Positions 56,744 through 64,000 of a DNA stretch of 64,000 nucleotides are shown piece by piece. Each line of letters begins with the position of its first letter. Position 1 is the stretch's first letter. The notes under the pieces are model-generated. The model saw only the letters and a program-made list of their open reading frames with translations. It was not told where the DNA came from and ran no database searches. Source of the stretch: an uncultured Clostridia bacterium (GTDB taxonomy: Bacteria; Bacillota; Clostridia; TANB77; CAG-508); assembly GCA_934183325.1 (NCBI GenBank), contig CAKPSH010000004.1, positions 36,414 to 100,413 of the forward strand, written 5' to 3'. A program made the translations under genes and the position numbers.

Positions 56744-58900
56744 ATGGACAAGATTATAGAAACAATAGCAAATGAATTACAAATAAAGAAAAATCAAGTT
56801 GAAAATACAATAAAATTAATAGATGAAGGAAACACGATACCATTTATTGCAAGATATAGAAAAGAAGTTACAGGTGGATTAAGTGATGAAACATTAAGAA
56901 ACTTAAATGAAAGATTAAATTACTTAAAGAATTTAGAAGAAAGAAAGCAAGAGGTAACAAAATCTATTGAAGAACAAGGAAAAATGACAGAAGAAATTTC
57001 AAAATCAATAGAAAGTGCAATAACTCTAGCAGAAGTAGAAGATATATATAGACCATATAAACAAAAGAAAAAGACAAGAGCAACAGTAGCAAAAGCTAAA
57101 GGACTAGAACCTTTAAGCATTATTATATATATGCAAAATGAAAAAGAAAATATAAATAAAATTGCTGAAAAATATATAGATGAAGAAAAAGGTGTTGCTT
57201 CAGCAGAAGAAGCAATAGCAGGAGCTTTAGATATAATAGCAGAAAATATATCTGATAATCCAGAATACAGAAAAGACATAAAAAGAATGTGCTACAGAGA
57301 AGGATATATTGCCACAAAAGCATCTAACGAAGAAGAAAAAACAAACTATGAGATGTATTATGACTACAAAGAAAAATTAAACCAAATTCCAAGTCATAGA
57401 ATTCTAGCTATAAACAGAGGAGAAAAAGAAGAAGCACTAAAAGTAAAATTGGACAAGCCAGAAGAAAAGATAATAGAGCATATTGAAAAGGATATTATAA
57501 AAGGTGAAAGTCAATTTAAAGAAATGCTTCAAAATACAATATTAGATTCTTTTAAAAGATTAATAGAACCATCAATTGATAGAGAAATTAGAAATGATTT
57601 GACTGAAAAAGCAGAAGAAAAAGCTATAAAAGTATTTGGAAAAAATGCAAAACAACTTTTATTAGGAGCACCTATAAAAGGAAAAACAGTTATGGGATTT
57701 GACCCAGCATATAGAACTGGATGCAAGATTGCTGTAATAGACGAAACAGGAAAAGTTTTAGATATAGAAACAGTTTATCCAACAGCACCACAAAATGATG
57801 TTGAAGGTGCAAAAAAGAAACTTTTAAATCTAATAAGTAAAGACAAAGTTGATATGATTGCTATTGGAAATGGAACAGCATCAAGAGAATCAGAAATGTT
57901 TGTAGCAGATATGATAAAAGAAGCGGATAGAGAAGTGCATTATGCAATTGTAAGTGAAGCAGGAGCTTCTGTATATTCAGCATCAAAACTAGCAACAGAA
58001 GAATATCCAGATATAAATGTATCAATAAGAGGGGCAATATCAATAGCAAGAAGACTACAAGATCCATTAGCAGAACTTGTAAAAATAGATCCAAAAGCCA
58101 TAGGAGTTGGTCAATATCAACATGATGTTAACCAAAAAACATTAAACGAAAGTCTTACAGGAGTGGTTGAAGATGCAGTTAATAAAGTTGGAGTAGATGC
58201 AAATATAGCAACACCATCATTATTGTCTTATGTAGCAGGTATCAATTCAGGAATTGCAAAAAATATTGTAAAATACAGAGATGAAAATGGAAAATTCAAA
58301 AACAGAAAACAATTATTAAAAGTTCCAAAACTAGGAAAAGTAGCTTATGAACAATGTTCAGGATTTTTAAGAATATCTGATGGAGATAATGCTTTAGACA
58401 TAACAGCTGTTCACCCAGATAACTATGAACAAACAGAAAAACTTCTAGAAAAGGTTGGATTTGAAAAAGAAGATTTAAGAAATAAAAATCAAGTGAATGA
58501 AATAAATGAAAAATTAAAGAACATAAATGTAAAAGAGACAGCAAAAGAACTAGAAATTGGTGAAATGACATTGCAAGATATAATTTCAGAACTTACAAAA
58601 CCAGGAAGAGATCCAAGAGAAGAAATGCCAAAGCCAATACTAAGAAGTGATGTTTTAAAATTAGAAGATTTATCAGAAGGAATGATATTAACTGGAACAG
58701 TAAGAAATGTAATCGACTTTGGAGCATTTGTAGACATAGGAGTAAAACACGACGGATTAGTTCACATATCTGAAATGAGCAATAATTACATAAAAAATCC
58801 TTCAGATGTTGTTTCAGTAGGAGACATAGTAAAGGTAAAAGTAATAAAGATAGATAAAGAAAGACAAAAAGTAGGTCTTAGTATGAAATTAGAAAATTAA
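56744..58900 (+). CDS. tex: Tex-type RNA-binding transcription accessory protein
   Basis: Tex is a conserved nucleic-acid-binding protein with a YqgF-like domain, helix-hairpin-helix repeats and an S1 domain. The 718 residues show IPFIARYRKEVTGGLSDETL, the VMGFDPAYRTGCKIAVID YqgF part, YVAGINSGIAKNIV, and a C-terminal S1 domain (about 645-718, GTVRNVIDFGAFVDIGVK). The AAAGGGAG upstream is about 15 bases from the ATG, further than normal. It probably supports gene expression under stress; the exact role is not known. Confidence 0.95.
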   Translation: MDKIIETIANELQIKKNQVENTIKLIDEGNTIPFIARYRKEVTGGLSDETLRNLNERLNYLKNLEERKQEVTKSIEEQGKMTEEISKSIESAITLAEVEDIYRPYKQKKKTRATVAKAKGLEPLSIIIYMQNEKENINKIAEKYIDEEKGVASAEEAIAGALDIIAENISDNPEYRKDIKRMCYREGYIATKASNEEEKTNYEMYYDYKEKLNQIPSHRILAINRGEKEEALKVKLDKPEEKIIEHIEKDIIKGESQFKEMLQNTILDSFKRLIEPSIDREIRNDLTEKAEEKAIKVFGKNAKQLLLGAPIKGKTVMGFDPAYRTGCKIAVIDETGKVLDIETVYPTAPQNDVEGAKKKLLNLISKDKVDMIAIGNGTASRESEMFVADMIKEADREVHYAIVSEAGASVYSASKLATEEYPDINVSIRGAISIARRLQDPLAELVKIDPKAIGVGQYQHDVNQKTLNESLTGVVEDAVNKVGVDANIATPSLLSYVAGINSGIAKNIVKYRDENGKFKNRKQLLKVPKLGKVAYEQCSGFLRISDGDNALDITAVHPDNYEQTEKLLEKVGFEKEDLRNKNQVNEINEKLKNINVKETAKELEIGEMTLQDIISELTKPGRDPREEMPKPILRSDVLKLEDLSEGMILTGTVRNVIDFGAFVDIGVKHDGLVHISEMSNNYIKNPSDVVSVGDIVKVKVIKIDKERQKVGLSMKLEN

Positions 58901-58915
58901 GAGGGATAAATATAT

Positions 58916-59107
58916 ATGGGAGTTTTAATAGTAAAGATAGTAGCATTAATAATTATTTCAATAGGAGTAATATCAATTTGTGATGCCAGAGATTTATCAA
59001 AAAATTTTTTTAGTAATTCAGATATAAATACTTCGGCTGTAATATTGAGAATTGTAGGATTTGCTATATCAATGATAGGAGCAGGAATAATATATAATAT
59101 AAAATAG
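58916..59107 (+). CDS. Small membrane protein (63 aa)
   Basis: Two hydrophobic helices (about 3-20 and 43-61) flank a short polar loop ICDARDLSKNFF. It starts 15 bases after tex with AGAGGGATA upstream, and is followed closely by the L,D-transpeptidase gene. No family is recognised. It resembles the small integral membrane proteins scattered in clostridial operons. Confidence 0.7.
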   Translation: MGVLIVKIVALIIISIGVISICDARDLSKNFFSNSDINTSAVILRIVGFAISMIGAGIIYNIK

Positions 59108-59126
59108 TGAAAGGCTTGATATTAAG

Positions 59127-60125
59127 ATGAAAAATAAAGAAAAATATCAATTATTAATAATCATAAGTATTATTGGGATAATATTATTACTTTCATTAAT
59201 TGGAATAATAACCAAAATAAATCATAAAACAAAAGAACCAACAAACGAAAATGAGAATATAATAAATAATGATGAAAAAAATGATGATACAATTAAAGTA
59301 ATAATTGATAATGATAATAAAGAAAATAATGAAAATACAGAACCAAACGAAGAAACACAGGAACAACCACAAGAAGAAACAAAAACAAACAAGGATTTGA
59401 AAGAGGAGGAAAATGTGGAGCAAGGCAAAAAGAGTTATTACATAAAAATAAACAATCAAGCCAATACTGTAACTATTTATACAAAAGATGAAAATGGTGA
59501 GTATACTAAGCCTGTAAAAGCAATGATTTGTTCAATTGGAACTGCTACACCAGCAAGAGGAGTATTCAAAATTTCAGATAAATATACTTGGAGATTATTA
59601 CAGGGAAATGTATATGGCCAATATGCTGTCAGAATAACTGGACATATTTTATTTCATTCAGTGCCTTATGAAAAAAGAGCAAAAGATACCTTAGAATGGT
59701 GGGAATATGATAAATTAGGAACCAAAGCATCACTTGGATGTATAAGGTTAACAGTAGAAGATGCAAAATGGATTTATGATAATTGTGACAAAGGAACACA
59801 AGTAGAGTTCTATTCAGACTCAAATCCTGGACCACTTGGAAAACCAACAGCAAAGAAAATTTCAGGATATGATGAAAGTTTGAAAAAATGGGATCCAACT
59901 GATCCAGATGCAAAAAATCCTTGGAAAAATTATGATGAAAGTAAAAAAGAGGATAAAGAAACTAATGCAGAGCCAGTTGAAGAACCAAAACCAACTACAG
60001 TTAAACCTACAGTAACTGCAACTCCTACACCAATAGAGCCAACACCATCAACAGAAATTCCGACACCTACACCAAATACGGAAATTACACCAACACCTAC
60101 TAAAAGTGAATTAGAAAATAGTTAA
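59127..60125 (+). CDS. Membrane-anchored L,D-transpeptidase (YkuD family)
   Basis: L,D-transpeptidases make 3-3 cross-links in peptidoglycan or attach proteins to it. The 332 residues start with a membrane anchor (about 8-28), an acidic Asn/Glu-rich linker, and the YkuD domain (about 108-231). His lies in GHILFHSV and the catalytic Cys in SLGCIRL (about 204). The C-terminal 80 residues are rich in Pro, Thr and Glu, a wall-spanning type tail. GAAAGG precedes the ATG by about 12 bases. This architecture differs from the common spore-coat L,D-transpeptidases. Confidence 0.9.
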   Translation: MKNKEKYQLLIIISIIGIILLLSLIGIITKINHKTKEPTNENENIINNDEKNDDTIKVIIDNDNKENNENTEPNEETQEQPQEETKTNKDLKEEENVEQGKKSYYIKINNQANTVTIYTKDENGEYTKPVKAMICSIGTATPARGVFKISDKYTWRLLQGNVYGQYAVRITGHILFHSVPYEKRAKDTLEWWEYDKLGTKASLGCIRLTVEDAKWIYDNCDKGTQVEFYSDSNPGPLGKPTAKKISGYDESLKKWDPTDPDAKNPWKNYDESKKEDKETNAEPVEEPKPTTVKPTVTATPTPIEPTPSTEIPTPTPNTEITPTPTKSELENS

Positions 60126-60130
60126 AAACA

Positions 60131-60161
60131 AATATCAAGCAAATGCTTGATATTTTGTTTT
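60131..60161 (+). terminator. Terminator after the L,D-transpeptidase gene
   Basis: AATATCAAGC (60131-60140) pairs with GCTTGATATT (60145-60154) around AAAT, followed by TTGTTTT. Confidence 0.8.
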
Positions 60162-60233
60162 ATGTATAGTAAAATAAAGAAAGCAAAAAATGTGAAAAAC
60201 ATATATAAATCAAAGAAAAGGAATGATTTAAGA

Positions 60234-62873
60234 ATGGAAAAAATACATCAATTAAATAATACTTACACTCCAAAAGAATTTGAAGATAAATTATATAAAG
60301 AATGGGAAGACAAAGGATATTTTAAACCAAGCGGAGATAAAAGCAAAAAAAGCTTTTCAATAGTAATGCCACCACCAAATGTTACAGGAAAATTACACAT
60401 GGGACATGCATTAGATGGAACAATTCAAGATTTATTAATAAGATTTAAAAGAATGCAAGGATATAATACTCTTTGGGTTCCAGGAACAGACCATGCAGCA
60501 CTTCCAACAGAAGCAAAAATTGTTGAAACAATGAAAAAAGAAGGATTAAAGAAAAACGATATAGGAAGAGAAAAATTCTTAGAAAGAGCTTGGGAATGGA
60601 CAAGACTATATGGAGGAACAATAGTATCACAACAAAGAAAATTAGGATGTTCTTGTGATTGGTCACGTTCAAGATTCACAATGGATGAAGGTTTATCAAA
60701 AGCAGTATATGAGGCTTTTAGCAGATTATACTCAAGAGGATTAATATACAAAGGTAAAAGAATGATAAACTATTGCCCAGGATGTCATACTTCAATTTCA
60801 GATGCAGAAATAGAATATAAAGAAGAAACATCTCATTTATGGTATATAAAATATCCTATAATAGGTGAAGACAACTATGTAGTAGTTGCAACAACAAGAC
60901 CAGAAACAATGCTAGGAGATACAGCTGTAACAGTAAATCCTAAAGATGAAAGGTATAAAAATATTATAGGAAAGAAAATAAAATTACCAATAGTTGGCAG
61001 AAAAATTCCTATTATTGCAGATAGATTTGTAGAAATGGAATTTGGAACAGGTTGTGTAAAAGTAACTCCAGCACATGATATAAATGATTATCAATCTGGA
61101 ATAGAACACAATTTAGAAATAATAGAAGTGTTTGACGAAAACTTAAAAATGAAAGATATAGTTCCAGAATATGAAGGAATGGATATATATGATGCAAGAA
61201 AAGCGATAGTAGAAAGACTAGAAAAAGAAGGATATTTATTAAAAATTGAAGATTACACACACAATGTAGCAAAATGTGATAGATGTAAAACAACTATTGA
61301 ACCAAGAATATCAGACCAATGGTTTGTAAAAATGGATGAACTAGCAAAACCAGCAATAAAAGCAGTTGAAGAAGGTAAAGTTAAATTTATACCTAAAAAA
61401 TATGAAACAACATACTTCAACTGGATGAAAAATATAAAAGACTGGTGTATTTCTAGACAAATATGGTGGGGACATCAAATACCAGCATATTATTGTGATA
61501 AATGTGGTGAAATAACAGTATCAAGTACAAAGCCAACAAAATGTTCTAAATGTGGATATGATAAATTAACACAAGATCCAGACACACTAGATACATGGTT
61601 TAGTTCAGCATTATGGCCTTTTTCAACAATGGGATGGCCAAATGAAGAAGCAGATGAATTTAAAACATTTTATCCAACAAGTACATTAGTTACAGGATAT
61701 GATATTATTCAAGCATGGGTATCTAGAATGATATATTCAGCAATAGCATATACAGATACAGTACCATTTAAAGATGTATTAATACACGGAATTGTAAGAG
61801 ATGCACAAGGAAGAAAAATGTCAAAATCTTTAGGAAATGGAATAGATCCATTAGAAATTGTTGAAAACTATAGTGCTGATGCATTAAGATTTTCACTAAT
61901 AATGGGAATAACAGCTGGAAATGATATTAGATATATGCCAGAAAAATTAGATTCAGCTAAAAATTTTGCTAACAAATTATGGAATGCTTCAAAATTTGTA
62001 TTAATGAACTTAGAAGACTACAAAGAAAAAAAATTTGATGCAAAGGAATTAAGCAATGAAGACAAATGGATTATATCAAAACTAAATAAATTAATAAAAG
62101 AAGTAACGGTAAACTTTGAAAATTATGATTTAGGAGTTGCTGCTGCAAAGATATATGACTTTATTTGGAATGAATTTTGTGATTGGTATATAGAAATTGT
62201 AAAAACACGTTTATATGATAAAGAAAACAGCACGAGAACAATGGCTCAATATACATTAAATAAAGTGTTAGGTGAGGTTCTTAAATTATTACATCCAATT
62301 ATGCCTTTTATTACAGATGAAATATATACAAAATTATACAATAATGATGAGAGCATAATGATTTCTGAATGGCCACAATATGATGAGAAAATGAACTTTG
62401 AAGATGAAGAAGAAACTCTTGAAAAGCTAAAAGAAATTTTAGTGGGAATAAGAAATTTAAGAGCTGGCATGAATGTTGCTAATAATAAAAAAACAAAATT
62501 AATATTTGTAACAACTAAATACGCAAAAGCAATAAAAGAGGCAACAAGTTATTTAAAGAGATTAGGATATTCAGAAGAAATCATCGTTCAAGACAATAAA
62601 GAAGGAATATCTTCAAATGCTTTATCAATATTAAAAGATGGAATAGAAGTTTATATACCATTAGAAGAGTTAGTAAACCTTGAGGAAGAGAAGAAGAGAT
62701 TAGAAACAGAAAAAGCTAAAATACAAAGCGAAATTGAAAGAGCTAGCAAAATGCTATCAAATCCAGGATTTGTTAACAAAGCTCCAGAAAGTAAAATTAA
62801 TGAAGAAAAGAAAAAATTAGAAAAATATAAGGAAATGCTAATTAATATAGAAGAAAGAATAAATAACATATAA
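60234..62873 (+). CDS. valS: Valyl-tRNA synthetase
   Basis: A class I synthetase that charges tRNA-Val and edits Thr. The 879 residues have PPPNVTGKLHMGH (HIGH-type motif, residues 55-58), two zinc-type cysteine clusters including YCDKCGE and CSKCGYDK, the editing domain with TTRPETMLGDTA, and KMSKSLGN (about 528-535). The C-terminal coiled coil (LEEEKKRLETEKAKI) is typical. I chose ATG 60234; the frame is open upstream to 60147 but overlaps the previous terminator. GAAAAGGAA lies about 12 bases away. No T-box leader is seen. Confidence 0.97.
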   Translation: MEKIHQLNNTYTPKEFEDKLYKEWEDKGYFKPSGDKSKKSFSIVMPPPNVTGKLHMGHALDGTIQDLLIRFKRMQGYNTLWVPGTDHAALPTEAKIVETMKKEGLKKNDIGREKFLERAWEWTRLYGGTIVSQQRKLGCSCDWSRSRFTMDEGLSKAVYEAFSRLYSRGLIYKGKRMINYCPGCHTSISDAEIEYKEETSHLWYIKYPIIGEDNYVVVATTRPETMLGDTAVTVNPKDERYKNIIGKKIKLPIVGRKIPIIADRFVEMEFGTGCVKVTPAHDINDYQSGIEHNLEIIEVFDENLKMKDIVPEYEGMDIYDARKAIVERLEKEGYLLKIEDYTHNVAKCDRCKTTIEPRISDQWFVKMDELAKPAIKAVEEGKVKFIPKKYETTYFNWMKNIKDWCISRQIWWGHQIPAYYCDKCGEITVSSTKPTKCSKCGYDKLTQDPDTLDTWFSSALWPFSTMGWPNEEADEFKTFYPTSTLVTGYDIIQAWVSRMIYSAIAYTDTVPFKDVLIHGIVRDAQGRKMSKSLGNGIDPLEIVENYSADALRFSLIMGITAGNDIRYMPEKLDSAKNFANKLWNASKFVLMNLEDYKEKKFDAKELSNEDKWIISKLNKLIKEVTVNFENYDLGVAAAKIYDFIWNEFCDWYIEIVKTRLYDKENSTRTMAQYTLNKVLGEVLKLLHPIMPFITDEIYTKLYNNDESIMISEWPQYDEKMNFEDEEETLEKLKEILVGIRNLRAGMNVANNKKTKLIFVTTKYAKAIKEATSYLKRLGYSEEIIVQDNKEGISSNALSILKDGIEVYIPLEELVNLEEEKKRLETEKAKIQSEIERASKMLSNPGFVNKAPESKINEEKKKLEKYKEMLINIEERINNI

Positions 62874-62890
62874 TAAAAAATATATAAATA

Positions 62891-62928
62891 AAAGACTACA
62901 CAAATAATTTTATAATTGTGTGGTCTTT
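62891..62928. terminator. Bidirectional terminator between valS and the 75-aa gene
   Basis: AAAGACTACACAA (62891-62903) pairs with TTGTGTGGTCTTT (62916-62928), with one G-U, and has A- and T-runs on both sides. Confidence 0.85.
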
Positions 62929-62936
62929 TTACATTT

Positions 62937-63164
62937 TTATTCTATTTTTCTATCTCTAATATTGTTTCCACAAAGCTTTTCATATTCCTTACATTTAATT
63001 TTGTATTCCATCATCATAGAAAGATATCTATAATACATATATGCTTGCTCATATTGAGAAAAAGGATTAAATGCAGAAGCGGAACCATACATATCAGGAG
63101 TACCTAAATTAGGATCAAAACTCATACTGTCGAAATTAGAAAAATCAAAATTATTTCTTTCCAT
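62937..63164 (-). CDS. Small Tyr/Met-rich protein, possibly spore-related (75 aa)
   Basis: The protein starts MERNNFDFSNFDSMSFDPN, an acidic Asn/Asp/Phe-rich tail, then a helical half with YEQAYMYYRYLSMMMEY and KIKCKEYEKLCG. The Tyr/Met content and two Cys would suit a coat-type or surface protein, but there is no recognised family. GTGAGGA lies five bases before the ATG at 63164. It is convergent with valS and shares its terminator. Confidence 0.65.
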   Translation of the reverse strand: MERNNFDFSNFDSMSFDPNLGTPDMYGSASAFNPFSQYEQAYMYYRYLSMMMEYKIKCKEYEKLCGNNIRDRKIE

Positions 63165-63273
63165 AAAAATCCTCACTAAAATACATTTATATATAAATAA
63201 TATTATAAAGAAAATAAAATTATTCTAAAAATATAAAAAATTAATATAATGGAGAAGAAAGGAATGAAAATAT

Positions 63274-63636
63274 ATGAGTAATATGAAAGAAATTTTAATA
63301 GGAATGTGTATTTCTATATGTATAACAATTATTTTACTGGGAATTTTTTCAATAATACTTGCAAATACAAATATAGGAGAGGAAACGATGGCTCCCGTAA
63401 TTGTAGTTATATCAGGAATAAGTCTACTAGTAGGAAGTTCAATAGCAACAACAAAAATAAAGAAAAATGGTATTGCAAATGGAGTAATAATAGGTGGGAT
63501 ATACATGATAGGTTTATACTTAATATCTAGTACATTAATGATGAATTATGCGGTAAATACATATACAATTATAATGATAACAATAGGAATGCTATGTGGA
63601 GGTATTGGAGGGATAGTAGGAGTAAATCTCAAATGA
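63274..63636 (+). CDS. TIGR04086-type (YrzE-like) membrane protein (120 aa)
   Basis: Four hydrophobic helices (about 5-31, 39-60, 67-85, 95-117) with the pattern MAPVIVVISGISLLVGSSIATTKIKKNGIANG. A final LCGGIGGIVGVN closes the protein. This matches the widely spread Firmicute family of unknown function called TIGR04086/YrzE. GAAAGGAATG precedes the ATG. It is a single gene. Confidence 0.75.
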   Translation: MSNMKEILIGMCISICITIILLGIFSIILANTNIGEETMAPVIVVISGISLLVGSSIATTKIKKNGIANGVIIGGIYMIGLYLISSTLMMNYAVNTYTIIMITIGMLCGGIGGIVGVNLK

Positions 63637-63758
63637 TAGGGACTGAAGAAAAAATAAAAGTATGTTTTTAGTTGACTGTACTATCTGAATGATTATAGGA
63701 AAATTAACAATATAACATATGATATAAAATATTTTAAGAATATGATATGAGTAGAAAG

Positions 63759-63812
63759 AAGCGGACATTATAAATTTTCTATTGAAAATGTTAAAAATGT
63801 TCGCTTTTGTTC
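63759..63812 (+). terminator. Terminator downstream of the TIGR04086-type gene
   Basis: AAGCGGACATT (63759-63769) pairs with AATGTTCGCTT (63797-63807), with one G-U, then TTGTTCT. No gene is seen between 63637 and here. Confidence 0.65.
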
Positions 63813-63892
63813 TAATAAAAAGTGCTATAAAAGGGAGTGAAAGTTATTTTATAAGAAAAATTAAAAAATAACAAAAAAATACAAAAAAAGAG

Positions 63893-63921
63893 TTGACATC
63901 TGAGCGAAAAAATGTTAATAT
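63893..63921 (+). promoter_or_regulatory. Strong promoter running off the right edge
   Basis: TTGACA (63893-63898), 17 bases and TAATAT (63916-63921). The transcript would start near 63928 and begins AGCGCTGAAGAGAGCGACAG, which resembles the first stem of a leader RNA. The rest lies outside the window. Confidence 0.7.
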
Positions 63922-64000
63922 AAATAAGCGCTGAAGAGAGCGACAGAATATTAAAAAGTGTATATAAAATATACAAACTGGTAATATAGTAAAACAGGAG

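Noticed and set aside
60162..60233. T-box leader of valS
   Set aside because: Only about 70 bases separate the previous terminator from the start, too short for a T-box.
1..64000. CRISPR arrays, insertion sequences with transposase, prophage genes
   Set aside because: No regular repeat-spacer array, no transposase or phage structural motif was found in either strand.

Overview
The window looks like the chromosome of a low-GC, spore-forming Clostridia-type Firmicute, probably one of the very AT-rich uncultured gut lineages. Seen directly: strongly A/T-biased codons, AGGAGG-type ribosome-binding sites, many TTGACA-17-TATAAT promoters, and sporulation genes (spoIVB, spoVG, bofA, a spore photoproduct lyase-like gene). 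The S10-spc-alpha ribosomal order is of Firmicute type and lysine synthesis uses dapL. The exact lineage is inference.

Layout. 1-6130: the end of a Tad-like pilus/secretion locus, with the tail of a probable ATPase gene, one large protein that appears to fuse two TadB/TadC-like domains, and six small one-helix proteins, most starting MENA, that look like unrecognised pilin subunits. 6190-10080: spoIVB, convergent murC, a 238-bp nested inverted-repeat element, spoVG and a 39-codon gene. 10275-16210: clpC-radA-disA plus a membrane-anchored cyclophilin; clpC has a tandem 20-bp operator-like repeat and no ctsR/mcsA/mcsB upstream. 16237-23530: a radical SAM/SPASM gene with a small membrane partner, asnS, a 667-residue protein combining a sigma-region-4-like HTH with RNA polymerase alpha-CTD-like modules, an rRNA methyltransferase, and a small gene of foreign base composition. 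23600-32690: a mixed stretch with def, a GNAT protein, splB-like gene, YbaK-type deacylase, VanZ-like protein, tRNA-Leu, a pseudogene with three frameshifts, conserved unknown genes and a COG2509 flavoprotein.

32843-49630 is the S10-spc-alpha cluster, rpsJ to rplQ with secY, adk, map, infA, rpmJ and rpoA. It starts with a perfect promoter and a long leader, lacks rpmD (L30), and has several structured intercistronic regions, including DnaA-box-like sites before rpsM. 49623-64000: dapL, an ECF sigma factor with its membrane anti-sigma, an operon of GT2 glycosyltransferase, PP2C phosphatase and short-chain dehydrogenase, a convergent lactonase-fold gene, bofA-tex, an L,D-transpeptidase, valS, two small unknown genes and a strong promoter running off the right edge.

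Links between genes: SpoIVB and BofA act on opposite sides of sigma-K activation; RadA and DisA are DNA-repair/c-di-AMP partners transcribed with ClpC; the ribosomal block is one long set of close or overlapping genes. The least explained material is the MENA locus with a hairpin between a Shine-Dalgarno and its start codon, the sigma4/alpha-CTD protein, the radical SAM pair, and two element families (8999-9236, and the pair at 9687 and 49623).
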